Positions 35,438-47,010 of a stretch of DNA of 64,000 nt are shown piece after piece (within the stretch, counting starts at the first letter, position 1; every line of letters starts with the position of its first letter). Origin of the DNA: Rallus limicola (lineage: Eukaryota; Chordata; Aves; Gruiformes; Rallidae); the NCBI GenBank assembly GCA_022605955.1, contig JAKCOZ010000336.1:174169-238168 (forward strand). Direction: 5' to 3'. Both the position numbers and the translations under genes were made by a program. The notes beneath the pieces were generated by a model that was given only the letters and a program-made list of their open reading frames with translations, was not told the DNA's origin and ran no database searches.

Positions 35438-38400
35438 CATGTTTTGAACTGCAGTCTGCTAGGGCCGAGAAAAGCACCGTAGGAGGTTCCAGGCATGTTC
35501 CCTCTTTCCAGGCAAAGGAAAAGGCTGAGAGCCAAAGTGACAGGGTCTGCTCGTGTGTCCTGTTAGGAGGTTTCAGACAAGCTATGCCTTTCAGGCCTAG
35601 CTTCTTTACTTTGGGAGTTATATCTGGACGTTTAGCATGTTTTGAACTGCAGTCTGCTAGGGCCGAGAAAAGCACCGTAGGAGGTTCCAGGCATGTTCCC
35701 TCTTTCCAGGCAAAGGAAAAAGCTGAGAGCCAAAGTGACAGGGTCTGCTCGTGTGTCCTGTTAGGAGGTTTCAGACAAGCTATGCCTTTCAGGCCTAGCT
35801 TCTTTACTTTGGGAGCTATTGCTGGACGTTTAGCATGTTTTGAACTGCAGTCTTCTAGGTCCGAGAAAAGCACCGTAGGAGGTTCCAGGCATGTTCCCTC
35901 TTTCCAGGCAAAGGAAAAGGCTGAGAGCCAAAGTGACAGGGTCTGCTCGTGTGTCCTGTTAGGAGGTTTCAGACAAGCTATGCCTTTCAGGCCTAGCTTC
36001 TTTACTTTGGGAGTTATTGCTGGACGTTTAGCATGTTTTGAACTGCAGTCTGCTAGGGCCGAGAAAAGCACCGTAGGAGGTTCCAGGCATGTTCCCTCTT
36101 TCCAGGCAAAGGAAAAGGCTGAGAGCCAAAGTGACAGGGTCTGCTCGTGTGTCCTGTTAGGAGGTTTCAGACAAGCTATGCCTTTCAGGCCTAGCTTCTT
36201 TACTTTGGGAGTTATTGCTGGACGTTTAGCATGTTTTGAACTGCAGTCTGCTAGGGCCGAGAAAAGCACCGTAGGAGGTTCCAGGCATGTTCCCTCTTTC
36301 CAGGCAAAGGAAAAGGCTGAGAGCCAAAGTGACAGGGTCTGCTCGTGTGTCCTGTTAGGAGGTTTCAGACAAGCTATGCCTTTCAGGCCTAGCTTCTTTA
36401 CTTTGGGAGTTATTGCTGGACGTTTAGCATGTTTTGAACTGCAGTCTGCTAGGGCCGAGAAAAGCACCGTAGGAGGTTCCAGGCATGTTCCCTCTTTCCA
36501 GGCAAAGGAAAAGGCTGAGAGCCAAAGTGACAGGGTCTGCTCGTGTGTCCTGTTAGGAGGTTTCAGACAAGCTATGCCTTTCAGGCCTAGCTTCTTTACT
36601 TTGGGAGTTATTGCTGGACGTTTAGCATGTTTTGAACTGCAGTCTGCTAGGGCCGAGAAAAGCACCGTAGGAGGTTCCAGGCATGTTCCCTCTTTCCAGG
36701 CAAAGGAAAAGGCTGAGAGCCAAAGTGACAGGGTCTGCTCGTGTGTCCTGTTAGGAGGTTTCAGACAAGCTATGCCTTTCAGGCCTAGCTTCTTTACTTT
36801 GGGAGTTATATCTGGACGTTTAGCATGTTTTGAACTGCAGTCTGCTAGGGCCGAGAAAAGCACCGTAGGAGGTTCCAGGCATGTTCCCTCTTTCCAGGCA
36901 AAGGAAAAGGCTGAGAGCCAAAGTGACAGGGTCTGCTCGTGTGTCCTGTTAGGAGGTTTCAGACAAGCTATGCCTTTCAGGCCTAGCTTCTTTACTTTGG
37001 GAGTTATTGCTGGACGTTTAGCATGTTTTGAACTGCAGTCTGCTAGGGCCGAGAAAAGCACCGTAGGAGGTTCCAGGCATGTTCCCTCTTTCCAGGCAAA
37101 GGAAAAGGCTGAGAGCCAAAGTGACAGGGTCTGCTCGTGTGTCCTGTTAGGAGGTTTCAGACAAGCTATGCCTTTCAGGCCTAGCTTCTTTACTTTGGGA
37201 GTTATTGCTGGACGTTTAGCATGTTTTGAACTGCAGTCTGCTAGGGCCGAGAAAAGCACCGTAGGAGGTTCCAGGCATGTTCCCTCTTTCCAGGCAAAAA
37301 AAAAGGCTGAGAGCCAAAGTGACAGGGTCTGCTCGTGTGTCCTGTTAGGAGGTTTCAGACAAGCTATGCCTTTCAGGCCTAGCTTCTTTACTTTGGGAGC
37401 TATTGCTGGACGTTTAGCATGTTTTGAACTGCAGTCTGCTAGGGCCGAGAAAAGCACCGTAGGAGGTTCCAGGCATGTTCCCTCTTTCCAGGCAAAGGAA
37501 AAGGCTGAGAGCCAAAGTGACAGGGTCTGCTCGTGTGTCCTGTTAGGAGGTTTCAGACAAGCTATGCCTTTCAGGCCTAGCTTCTTTACGTTGGGAGTTA
37601 TTGCTGGACGTTTAGCATGTTTTGAACTGCAGTCTGCTAGGGCCGAGAAAAGCACCGTAGGAGGTTCCAGGCATGTTCCCTCTTTCCAGGCAAAGGAAAA
37701 GGCTGAGAGCCAAAGTGACAGGGTCTGCTCGTGTGTCCTGTTAGGAGGTTTCAGACAAGCTATGCCTTTCAGGCCTAGCTTCTTTACTTTGGGAGTTATT
37801 GCTGGACGTTTAGCATGTTTTGAACTGCAGTCTGCTAGGGCCGAGAAAAGCACCGTAGGAGGTTCCAGGCATGTTCCCTCTTTCCAGGCAAAGGAAAAGG
37901 CTGAGAGCCAAAGTGACAGGGTCTGCTCGTGTGTCCTGTTAGGAGGTTTCCGACAAGCTATGCCTTTCAGGCCTAGCTTCTTTACTTTGGGAGTTATTGC
38001 TGGACGTTTAGCATGTTTTGAACTGCAGTCTGCTAGGGCCGAGAAAAGCACCGTAGGAGGTTCCAGGCATGTTCCCTCTTTCCAGGCAAAGGAAAAGGCT
38101 GAGAGCCAAAGTGACAGGGTCTGCTCGTGTGTCCTGTTAGGAGGTTTCAGACAAGCTATGCCTTTCAGGCCTAGCTTCTTTACTTTGGGAGTTATTGCTG
38201 GACGTTTAGCATGTTTTGAACTGCAGTCTGCTAGGGCCGAGAAAAGCACCGTAGGAGGTTCCAGGCATGTTCCCTCTTTCCAGGCAAAGGAAAAGGCTGA
38301 GAGCCAAAGTGACAGGGTCTGCTCGTGTGTCCTGTTAGGAGGTTTCAGACAAGCTATGCCTTTCAGGCCTAGCTTCTTTACTTTGAGAGTTATTGCTGGA

Positions 38401-40858
38401 CGTTTAGCATGTTTTGAACTGCAGTCTGCTAGGGCCGAGAAAAGCACCGTAGGAGGTTCCAGGCATGTTCCCTCTTTCCAGGCAAAGGAAAAGGCTGAGA
38501 GCCAAAGTGACAGGGTCTGCTCGTGTGTCCTGTTAGGAGGTTTCAGACAAGCTATGCCTTTCAGGCCTAGCTTCTTTACTTTGGGAGTTATTGCTGGACG
38601 TTTAGCATGTTTTGAACTGCAGTCTGCTAGGGCCGAGAAAAGCACCGTAGGAGGTTCCAGGCATGTTCCCTCTTTCCAGGCAAAGGAAAAGGCTGAGAGT
38701 CAAAGTGACAGGGTCTGCTCGTGTGTCCTGTTAGGAGGTTTCAGACAAGCTATGCCTTTCAGGCCTCGCTTCTTTACTTTGGGAGTTATAGCTGGACGTT
38801 TAGCATGTTTTGAACTGCAGTCTGCTAGGGCCGAGAAAAGCACCGTAGGAGGTTCCAGGCATCTTCCCTCTTTCCAGGCAAAAAAAAAGGCTGAGAGCCA
38901 AAGTGACAGGGTCTGCTCGTGTGTCCTGTTAGGAGGTTTCAGACAAGCTATGCCTTTCAGGCCTAGCTTCTTTACTTTGGGAGCTATTGCTGGACGTTTA
39001 GCATGTTTTGAACTGCAGTCTGCTAGGGCCGAGAAAAGCACCGTAGGAGGTTCCAGGCATGTTCCCTCTTTCCAGGCAAAGGAAAAGGCTGAGAGCCAAA
39101 GTGACAGGGTCTGCTCGTGTGTCCTGTTAGGAGGTTTCAGACAAGCTATGCCTTTCAGGCCTAGCTTCTTTACTTTGGGAGTTATTGCTGGACGTTTAGC
39201 ATGTTTTGAACTGCAGTCTGCTAGGGCCGAGAAAAGCACCGTAGGAGGTTCCAGGCATGTTCCCTCTTTCCAGGCAAAGGAAAAAGCTGAGAGCCAAAGT
39301 GACAGGGTCTGCTCGTGTGTCCTGTTAGGAGGTTTCAGACAAGCTATGCCTTTCAGGCCTAGCTTCTTTACTTTGGGAGCTATTGCTGGACGTTTAGCAT
39401 GTTTTGAACTGCAGTCTTCTAGGGCCGAGAAAAGCACCGTAGGAGGTTCCAGGCATGTTCCCTCTTTCCAGGCAAAGGAAAAGGCTGAGAGCCAAAGTGA
39501 CAGGGTCTGCTCGTGTGTCCTGTTAGGAGGTTTCAGACAAGCTATGCCTTTCAGGCCTAGCTTCTTTACTTTGGGAGTTATTGCTGGACGTTTAGCATGT
39601 TTTGAACTGCAGTCTGCTCGGGCCGAGAAAAGCACCGTAGGAGGTTCCAGGCATGTTCCCTCTTTCCAGGCAAAGGAAAAGGCTGAGAGCCAAAGTGACA
39701 GGGTCTGCTCGTGTGTCCTGTTAGGAGGTTTCAGACAAGCTATGCCTTTCAGGCCTAGCTTCTTTACTTTGGGAGTTATTGCTGGACGTTTAGCATGTTT
39801 TGAACTGCAGTCTGCTAGGGCCGAGAAAAGCACCGTAGGAGGTTCCAGGCATGTTCCCTCTTTCCAGGCAAAGGAAAAGGCTGAGAGCCAAAGTGACAGG
39901 GTCTGCTCGTGTGTCCTGTTAGGAGGTTTCAGACAAGCTATGCCTTTCAGGCCTAGCTTCTTTACTTTGGGAGTTATTGCTGGACGTTTAGCATGTTTTG
40001 AACTGCAGTCTGCTAGGGCCGAGAAAAGCACCGTAGGAGGTTCCAGGCATGTTCCCTCTTTCCAGGCAAAGGAAAAGGCTGAGAGCCAAAGTGACAGGGT
40101 CTGCTCGTGTGTCCTGTTAGGAGGTTTCAGACAAGCTATGCCTTTCAGGCCTAGCTTCTTTACTTTGGGAGTTATTGCTGGACGTTTAGCATGTTTTGAT
40201 CTGCAGTCTGCTAGGGCCGAGAAAAGCACCGTAGGAGGTTCCAGGCATGTTCCCTCTTTCCAGGCAAAGGAAAAGGCTGAGAGCCAAAGTGACAGGGTCT
40301 GCTCGTGTGTCCTGTTAGGAGGTTTCAGACAAGCTATGCCTTTCAGGCCTAGCTTCTTTACTTTGGGAGTTATATCTGGACGTTTAGCATGTTTTGAACT
40401 GCAGTCTGCTAGGGCCGAGAAAAGCACCGTAGGAGGTTCCAGGCATGTTCCCTCTTTCCAGGCAAAGGAAAAGGCTGAGAGCCAAAGTGACAGGGTCTGC
40501 TCGTGTGTCCTGTTAGGAGGTTTCAGACAAGCTATGCCTTTCAGGCCTAGCTTCTTTACTTTGGGAGTTATTGCTGGACGTTTAGCATGTTTTGAACTGC
40601 AGTCTGCTAGGGCCGAGAAAAGCACCGTAGGAGGTTCCAGGCATGTTCCCTCTTTCCAGGCAAAGGAAAAGGCTGAGAGCCAAAGTGACAGGGTCTGCTC
40701 GTGTGTCCTGTTAGGAGGTTTCAGACAAGCTATGCCTTTCAGGCCTAGCTTCTTTACTTTGGGAGTTATTGCTGGACGTTTAGCATGTTTTGAACTGCAG
40801 TCTGCTAGGGCCGAGAAAAGCACCGTAGGAGGTTCCAGGCATGTTCCCTCTTTCCAGG
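35438..40858. repeat. 5.4-kb HOR block, right copy
   Basis: Partner of 23,760-29,180. Differences include TATATCTGG at 35,619, loss of GCTCGGG at about 36,053, CTTTGAGAG at about 38,386 and TTTTGATCTGC at about 40,200. The constant offset ends at 40,860, where this copy has the nine-A run. Beyond that, the shared TATGGCTTTC marker (29,251 and 41,325) is displaced by two monomers and TTTCCGAC (29,638 and 41,514) by one, showing later local gain or loss of single monomers. Confidence 0.9.
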
Positions 40859-42393
40859 CAAAAAAAAAGGCTGAGAGCCAAAGTGACAGGGTCTGCTCGT
40901 GTGTCCTGTTAGGAGGTTTCAGACAAGCTATGCCTTTCAGGCCTAGCTTCTTTACTTTGGGAGCTATTGCTGGACGTTTAGCATGTTTTGAACTGCAGTC
41001 TGCTAGGGCCGAGAAAAGCACCGTAGGAGGTTCCAGGCATGTTCCCTCTTTCCAGGCAAAGGAAAAGGCTGAGAGCCAAAGTGACAGGGTCTGCTCGTGT
41101 GTCCTGTTAGGAGGTTTCAGACAAGCTATGCCTTTCAGGCCTAGCTTCTTTACGTTGGGAGTTATTGCTGGACGTTTAGCATGTTTTGAACTGCAGTCTG
41201 CTAGGGCCGAGAAAAGCACCGTAGGAGGTTCCAGGCATGTTCCGTCTTTCCAGGCAAAGGAAAAGGCTGAGAGCCAAAGTGACAGGGTCTGCTCGTGTGT
41301 CCTGTTAGGAGGTTTCAGACAAGCTATGGCTTTCAGGCCTAGCTTCTTTACTTTGGGAGTTATTGCTGGACGTTTAGCATGTTTTGAACTGCAGTCTGCT
41401 AGGGCCGAGAAAAGCACCGTAGGAGGTTCCAGGCATGTTCCCTCTTTCCAGGCAAAGGAAAAGGCTGAGAGCCAAAGTGACAGGGTCTGCTCGTGTGTCC
41501 TGTTAGGAGGTTTCCGACAAGCTATGCCTTTCAGGCCTAGCTTCTTTACTTTGGGAGTTATTGCTGGACGTTTAGCATGTTTTGAACTGCAGTCTGCTAG
41601 GGCCGAGAAAAGCACCGTAGGAGGTTCCAGGCATGTTCCCTCTTTCCAGGCAAAGGAAAAGGCTGAGAGCCAAAGTGACAGGGTCTGCTCGTGTGTCCTG
41701 TTAGGAGGTTTCAGACAAGCTATGCCTTTCAGGCCTAGCTTCTTTACTTTGGGAGTTATTGCTGGACGTTTAGCATGTTTTGAACTGCAGTCTGCTAGGG
41801 CCGAGAAAAGCACCGTAGGAGGTTCCAGGCATGTTCCCTCTTTCCAGGCAAAGGAAAAGGCTGAGAGCCAAAGTGACAGTGTCTGCTCGTGTGTCCTGTT
41901 AGGAGGTTTCAGACAAGCTATGCCTTTCAGGCCTAGCTTCTTTACTTTGGGAGTTATTGCTGGACGTTTAGCATGTTTTGAACTGCAGTCTGCTAGGGCC
42001 GAGAAAAGCACCGTAGGAGGTTCCAGGCATGTTCCCTCTTTCCAGGCAAAGGAAAAGGCTGAGAGCCAAAGTGACAGGGTCTGCTCGTGTGTCCTGTTAG
42101 GAGGTTTCAGACAAGCTATGCCTTTCAGGCCTAGCTTCTTTACTTTGGGAGTTATTGCTGGACGTTTAGCATGTTTTGAACTGCAGTCTGCTAGGGCCGA
42201 GAAAAGCACCGTAGGAGGTTCCAGGCATGTTCCCTCTTTCCAGGCAAAGGAAAAGGCTGAGAGCCAAAGTGACAGGGTCTGCTCGTGTGTCCTGTTAGGA
42301 GGTTTCAGACAAGCTATGCCTTTCAGGCCTAGCTTCTTTACTTTGGGAGCTATTGCTGGACGTTTAGCATGTTTTGAACTGCAGTCTGCTAGG

Positions 42394-45300
42394 GCTGAGA
42401 AAAGCACCGTAGGAGGTTCCAGGCATGTTCCCTCTTTCCAGGCAAAGGAAAAGGCTGAGAGCCAAAGTGACAGGGTCTGCTCGTGTGTCCTGTTAGGAGG
42501 TTTCAGACAAGCTATGCCTTTCAGGCCTAGCTTCTTTACTTTGGGAGTTATTGCTGGACGTTTAGCATGTTTTGAACTGCAGTCTGCTAGGGCCGAGAAA
42601 AGCACCGTAGGATATTCCAGGCATGTTCCTTCTTTCCAGGCAAAAGAAAAGGCTGAGAGCCAAAGTGACAGGGTCTGCTCGTGTGTCCTGTTAGGAGGTT
42701 TCAGACAAGCTATGCCTTTCAGGCCTAGCTTCTTTACTTTGGGAGTTATTGCTGGACGTTTAGCATGTTTTGAACTGCAGTCTGCTAGGGCCGAGAAAAG
42801 CACCGTAGGAGGTTCCAGGCATGTTCCCTCTTTCCAGGCAAAGGAAAAGGCTGAGAGCCAAAGTGACAGGGTCTGCTCGTGTGTCCTGTTAGGAGGTTTC
42901 AGACAAGCTATGCCTTTCAGGCCTAGCTTCTTTACTTTGGGAGTTATTGCTGGACGTTTAGCATGTTTTGAACTGCAGTCTGCTAGGGCCGAGAAAAGCA
43001 CCGTAGGAGGTTCCAGGCATGTTCCCTCTTTCCAGGCAAAGGAAAAGGCTGAGAGCCAAAGTGACAGGGTCTGCTCGTGTGTCCTGTTAGGAGGTTTCAG
43101 ACAAGCTATGCCTTTCAGGCCTAGCTTCTTTACTTTGGGAGTTATTGCTGGACGTTTAGCATGTTTTGAACTGCAGTCTGCTAGGGCCGAGAAAAGCACC
43201 GTAGGAGGTTCCAGGCATGTTCCCTCTTTCCAGGCAAAGGAAAAGGCTGAGAGCCAAAGTGACAGGGTCTGCTCGTGTGTCCTGTTAGGAGGTTTCAGAC
43301 AAGCTATGCCTTTCAGGCCTAGCTTCTTTACTTTGGGAGCTATTGCTGGACGTTTAGCATGTTTTGAACTGCAGTCTGCTAGGGCTGAGAAAAGCACCGT
43401 AGGAGGTTCCAGGCATGTTCCCTCTTTCCAGGCAAAGGAAAAGGCTGAGAGCCAAAGTGACAGGGTCTGCTCGTGTGTCCTGTTAGGAGGTTTCAGACAA
43501 GCTATGCCTTTCAGGCCTAGCTTCTTTACTTTGGGAGTTATTGCTGGACGTTTAGCATGTTTTGAACTGCAGTCTGCTAGGGCCTAGAAAAGCACCGTAG
43601 GATATTCCAGGCATGTTCCCTCTTTCCAGGCAAAAGAAAAGGCTGAGAGCCAAAGTGACAGGGTCTGCTCGTGTGTCCTGTTAGGAGGTTTCAGACAAGC
43701 TATGCCTTTCAGGCCTAGCTTCTTTACTTTGGGAGTTATTGCTGGACGTTTAGCATGTTTTGAACTGCAGTCTGCTAGGGCCGAGAAAAGCACCGTAGGA
43801 GGTTCCAGGCATGTTCCCTCTTTCCAGGCAAAGGAAAAGGCTGAGAGCCAAAGTGACAGGGTCTGCTCGTGTGTCCTGTTAGGAGGTTTCAGACAAGCTA
43901 TGCCTTTCAGGCCTAGCTTCTTTACTTTGGGAGTTATTGCTGGACGTTTAGCATGTTTTGAACTGCAGTCTGCTAGGGCCGAGAAAAGCACCGTAGGAGG
44001 TTCCAGGCATGTTCCCTCTTTCCAGGCAAAGGAAAAGGCTGAGAGCCAAAGTGACAGGGTCTGCTCGTGTGTCCTGTTAGGAGGTTTCAGACAAGCTATG
44101 CCTTTCAGGCCTAGCTTCTTTACTTTGGGAGTTATTGCTGGACGTTTAGCATGTTTTGAACTGCAGTCTGCTAGGGCCGAGAAAAGCACCGTAGGAGGTT
44201 CCAGGCATGTTCCCTCTTTCCAGGCAAAGGAAAAGGCTGAGAGCCAAAGTGACAGGGGCTGCTCGTGTGTCCTGTTAGGAGGTTTCAGACAAGCTATGCC
44301 TTTCAGGCCTAGCTTCTTTACTTTGGGAGCTATTGCTGGACGTTTAGCATGTTTTGAACTGCAGTCTGCTAGGGCCGAGAAAAGCACCGTAGGAGGTTCC
44401 AGGCATGTTCCCTCTTTCCAGGCAAAGGAAAAGGCTGAGAGCCAAAGTGACAGGGTCTGCTCGTGTGTCCTGTTAGGAGGTTTCAGACAAGCTATGCCTT
44501 TCAGGCCTAGCTTCTTTACTTTGGGAGTTATTGCTGGACGTTTAGCATGTTTTGAACTGCAGTCTGCTAGGGCCGAGAAAAGCACCGTAGGAGGTTCCAG
44601 GCATGTTCCCTCTTTCCAGGCAAAGGAAAAGGCTGAGAGCCAAAGTGACAGGGTCTGCTCGTGTGTCCTGTTAGGAGGTTTCCGACAAGCTATGCCTTTC
44701 AGGCCTAGCTTCTTTACTTTGGGAGTTATTGCTGGACGTTTAGCATGTTTTGAACTGCAGTCTGCTAGGGCCGAGAAAAGCACCGTAGGAGGTTCCAGGC
44801 ATGTTCCCTCTTTCCAGGCAAAGGAAAAGGCTGAGAGCCAAAGTGACAGGGTCTGCTCGTGTGTCCTGTTAGGAGGTTTCAGACAAGCTATGCCTTTCAG
44901 GCCTAGCTTCTTTACTTTGGGAGTTATATCTGGACGTTTAGCATGTTTTGAACTGCAGTCTGCTAGGGCCGAGAAAAGCACCGTAGGAGGTTCCAGGCAT
45001 GTTCCCTCTTTCCAGGCAAAGGAAAAGGCTGAGAGCCAAAGTGACAGGGTCTGCTCGTGTGTCCTGTTAGGAGGTTTCAGACAAGCTATGCCTTTCAGGC
45101 CTAGCTTCTTTACTTTGGGAGCTATTGCTGGACGTTTAGCATGTTTTGAACTGCAGTCTGCTAGGGCTGAGAAAAGCACCGTAGGAGGTTCCAGGCATGT
45201 TCCCTCTTTCCAGGCAAAGGAAAAGGCTGAGAGCCAAAGTGACAGGGTCTGCTCGTGTGTCCTGTTAGGAGGTTTCAGACAAGCTATGCCTTTCAGGCCT

Positions 45301-47010
45301 AGCTTCTTTACTTTGGGAGTTATTGCTGGACGTTTAGCATGTTTTGAACTGCAGTCTGCTAGGGCCGAGAAAAGCACCGTAGGATATTCCAGGCATGTTC
45401 CCTCTTTCCAGGCAAAAGAAAAGGCTGAGAGCCAAAGTGACAGGGTCTGCTCGTGTGTCCTGTTAGGAGGTTTCAGACAAGCTATGCCTTTCAGGCCTAG
45501 CTTCTTTACTTTGGGAGTTATTGCTGGACGTTTAGCATGTTTTGAACTGCAGTCTGCTAGGGCCGAGAAAAGCACCGTAGGAGGTTCCAGGCATGTTCCC
45601 TCTTTCCAGGCAAAGGAAAAGGCTGAGAGCCAAAGTGACAGGGTCTGCTCGTGTGTCCTGTTAGGAGGTTTCAGACAAGCTATGCCTTTCAGGCCTAGCT
45701 TCTTTACTTTGGGAGTTATTGCTGGACGTTTAGCATGTTTTGAACTGCAGTCTGCTAGGGCCGAGAAAAGCACCGTAGGAGGTTCCAGGCATGTTCCCTC
45801 TTTCCAGGCAAAGGAAAAGGCTGAGAGCCAAAGTGACAGGGTCTGCTCGTGTGTCCTGTTAGGAGGTTTCAGACAAGCTATGCCTTTCAGGCCTAGCTTC
45901 TTTACTTTGGGAGTTATTGCTGGACGTTTAGCATGTTTTGAACTGCAGTCTGCTAGGGCCGAGAAAAGCACCGTAGGAGGTTCCAGGCATGTTCCCTCTT
46001 TCCAGGCAAAGGAAAAGGCTGAGAGCCAAAGTGACAGGGTCTGCTCGTGTGTCCTGTTAGGAGGTTTCAGACAAGCTATGCCTTTCAGGCCTAGCTTCTT
46101 TACTTTGGGAGCTATTGCTGGACGTTTAGCATGTTTTGAACTGCAGTCTGCTAGGGCTGAGAAAAGCACCGTAGGAGGTTCCAGGCATGTTCCCTCTTTC
46201 CAGGCAAAGGAAAAGGCTGAGAGCCAAAGTGACAGGGTCTGCTCGTGTGTCCTGTTAGGAGGTTTCAGACAAGCTATGCCTTTCAGGCCTAGCTTCTTTA
46301 CTTTGGGAGTTATTGCTGGACGTTTAGCATGTTTTGAACTGCAGTCTGCTAGGGCCTAGAAAAGCACCGTAGGATATTCCAGGCATGTTCCCTCTTTCCA
46401 GGCAAAAGAAAAGGCTGAGAGCCAAAGTGACAGGGTCTGCTCGTGTGTCCTGTTAGGAGGTTTCAGACAAGCTATGCCTTTCAGGCCTAGCTTCTTTACT
46501 TTGGGAGTTATTGCTGGACGTTTAGCATGTTTTGAACTGCAGTCTGCTAGGGCCGAGAAAAGCACCGTAGGAGGTTCCAGGCATGTTCCCTCTTTCCAGG
46601 CAAAGGAAAAGGCTGAGAGCCAAAGTGACAGGGTCTGCTCGTGTGTCCTGTTAGGAGGTTTCAGACAAGCTATGCCTTTCAGGCCTAGCTTCTTTACTTT
46701 GGGAGTTATTGCTGGACGTTTAGCATGTTTTGAACTGCAGTCTGCTAGGGCCGAGAAAAGCACCGTAGGAGGTTCCAGGCATGTTCCCTCTTTCCAGGCA
46801 AAGGAAAAGGCTGAGAGCCAAAGTGACAGGGTCTGCTCGTGTGTCCTGTTAGGAGGTTTCAGACAAGCTATGCCTTTCAGGCCTAGCTTCTTTACTTTGG
46901 GAGTTATTGCTGGACGTTTAGCATGTTTTGAACTGCAGTCTGCTAGGGCCGAGAAAAGCACCGTAGGAGGTTCCAGGCATGTTCCCTCTTTCCAGGCAAA
47001 GGAAAAGGCT
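42394..47010. repeat. Second 14-monomer repeat (2,772-bp offset) with internal 5-monomer duplication
   Basis: GGGCTGAGAA lies at 42,394, 43,384, 45,166 and 46,156. GGATATTCC lies at about 42,612, 43,602, 45,384 and 46,374. Neighbouring pairs are 990 bp (five monomers) apart and the pair repeats every 2,772 bp. GGGCCTAGAA at 43,584 and 46,356 confirms the offset. The monomer order differs from the 14-monomer repeat at 9.4-14.8 kb, so an equal unit length arose from different content. Confidence 0.88.

Larger units (their letters stand above)
30887..36950. repeat. 16-monomer tandem duplication (3,166-bp offset)
   Basis: The 7-monomer unit and most of the next 9-monomer unit (30,887 to about 33,785) are repeated at 34,053 to about 36,950. 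In the 9-monomer part the copies differ at about 32,453/35,619 (TATTGCTGG against TATATCTGG) and 32,887/36,053 (GCTCGGG against GCTAGGG). They part where the left copy has GAGCTATTG (about 33,837) and the right a plain monomer. Confidence 0.85.
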
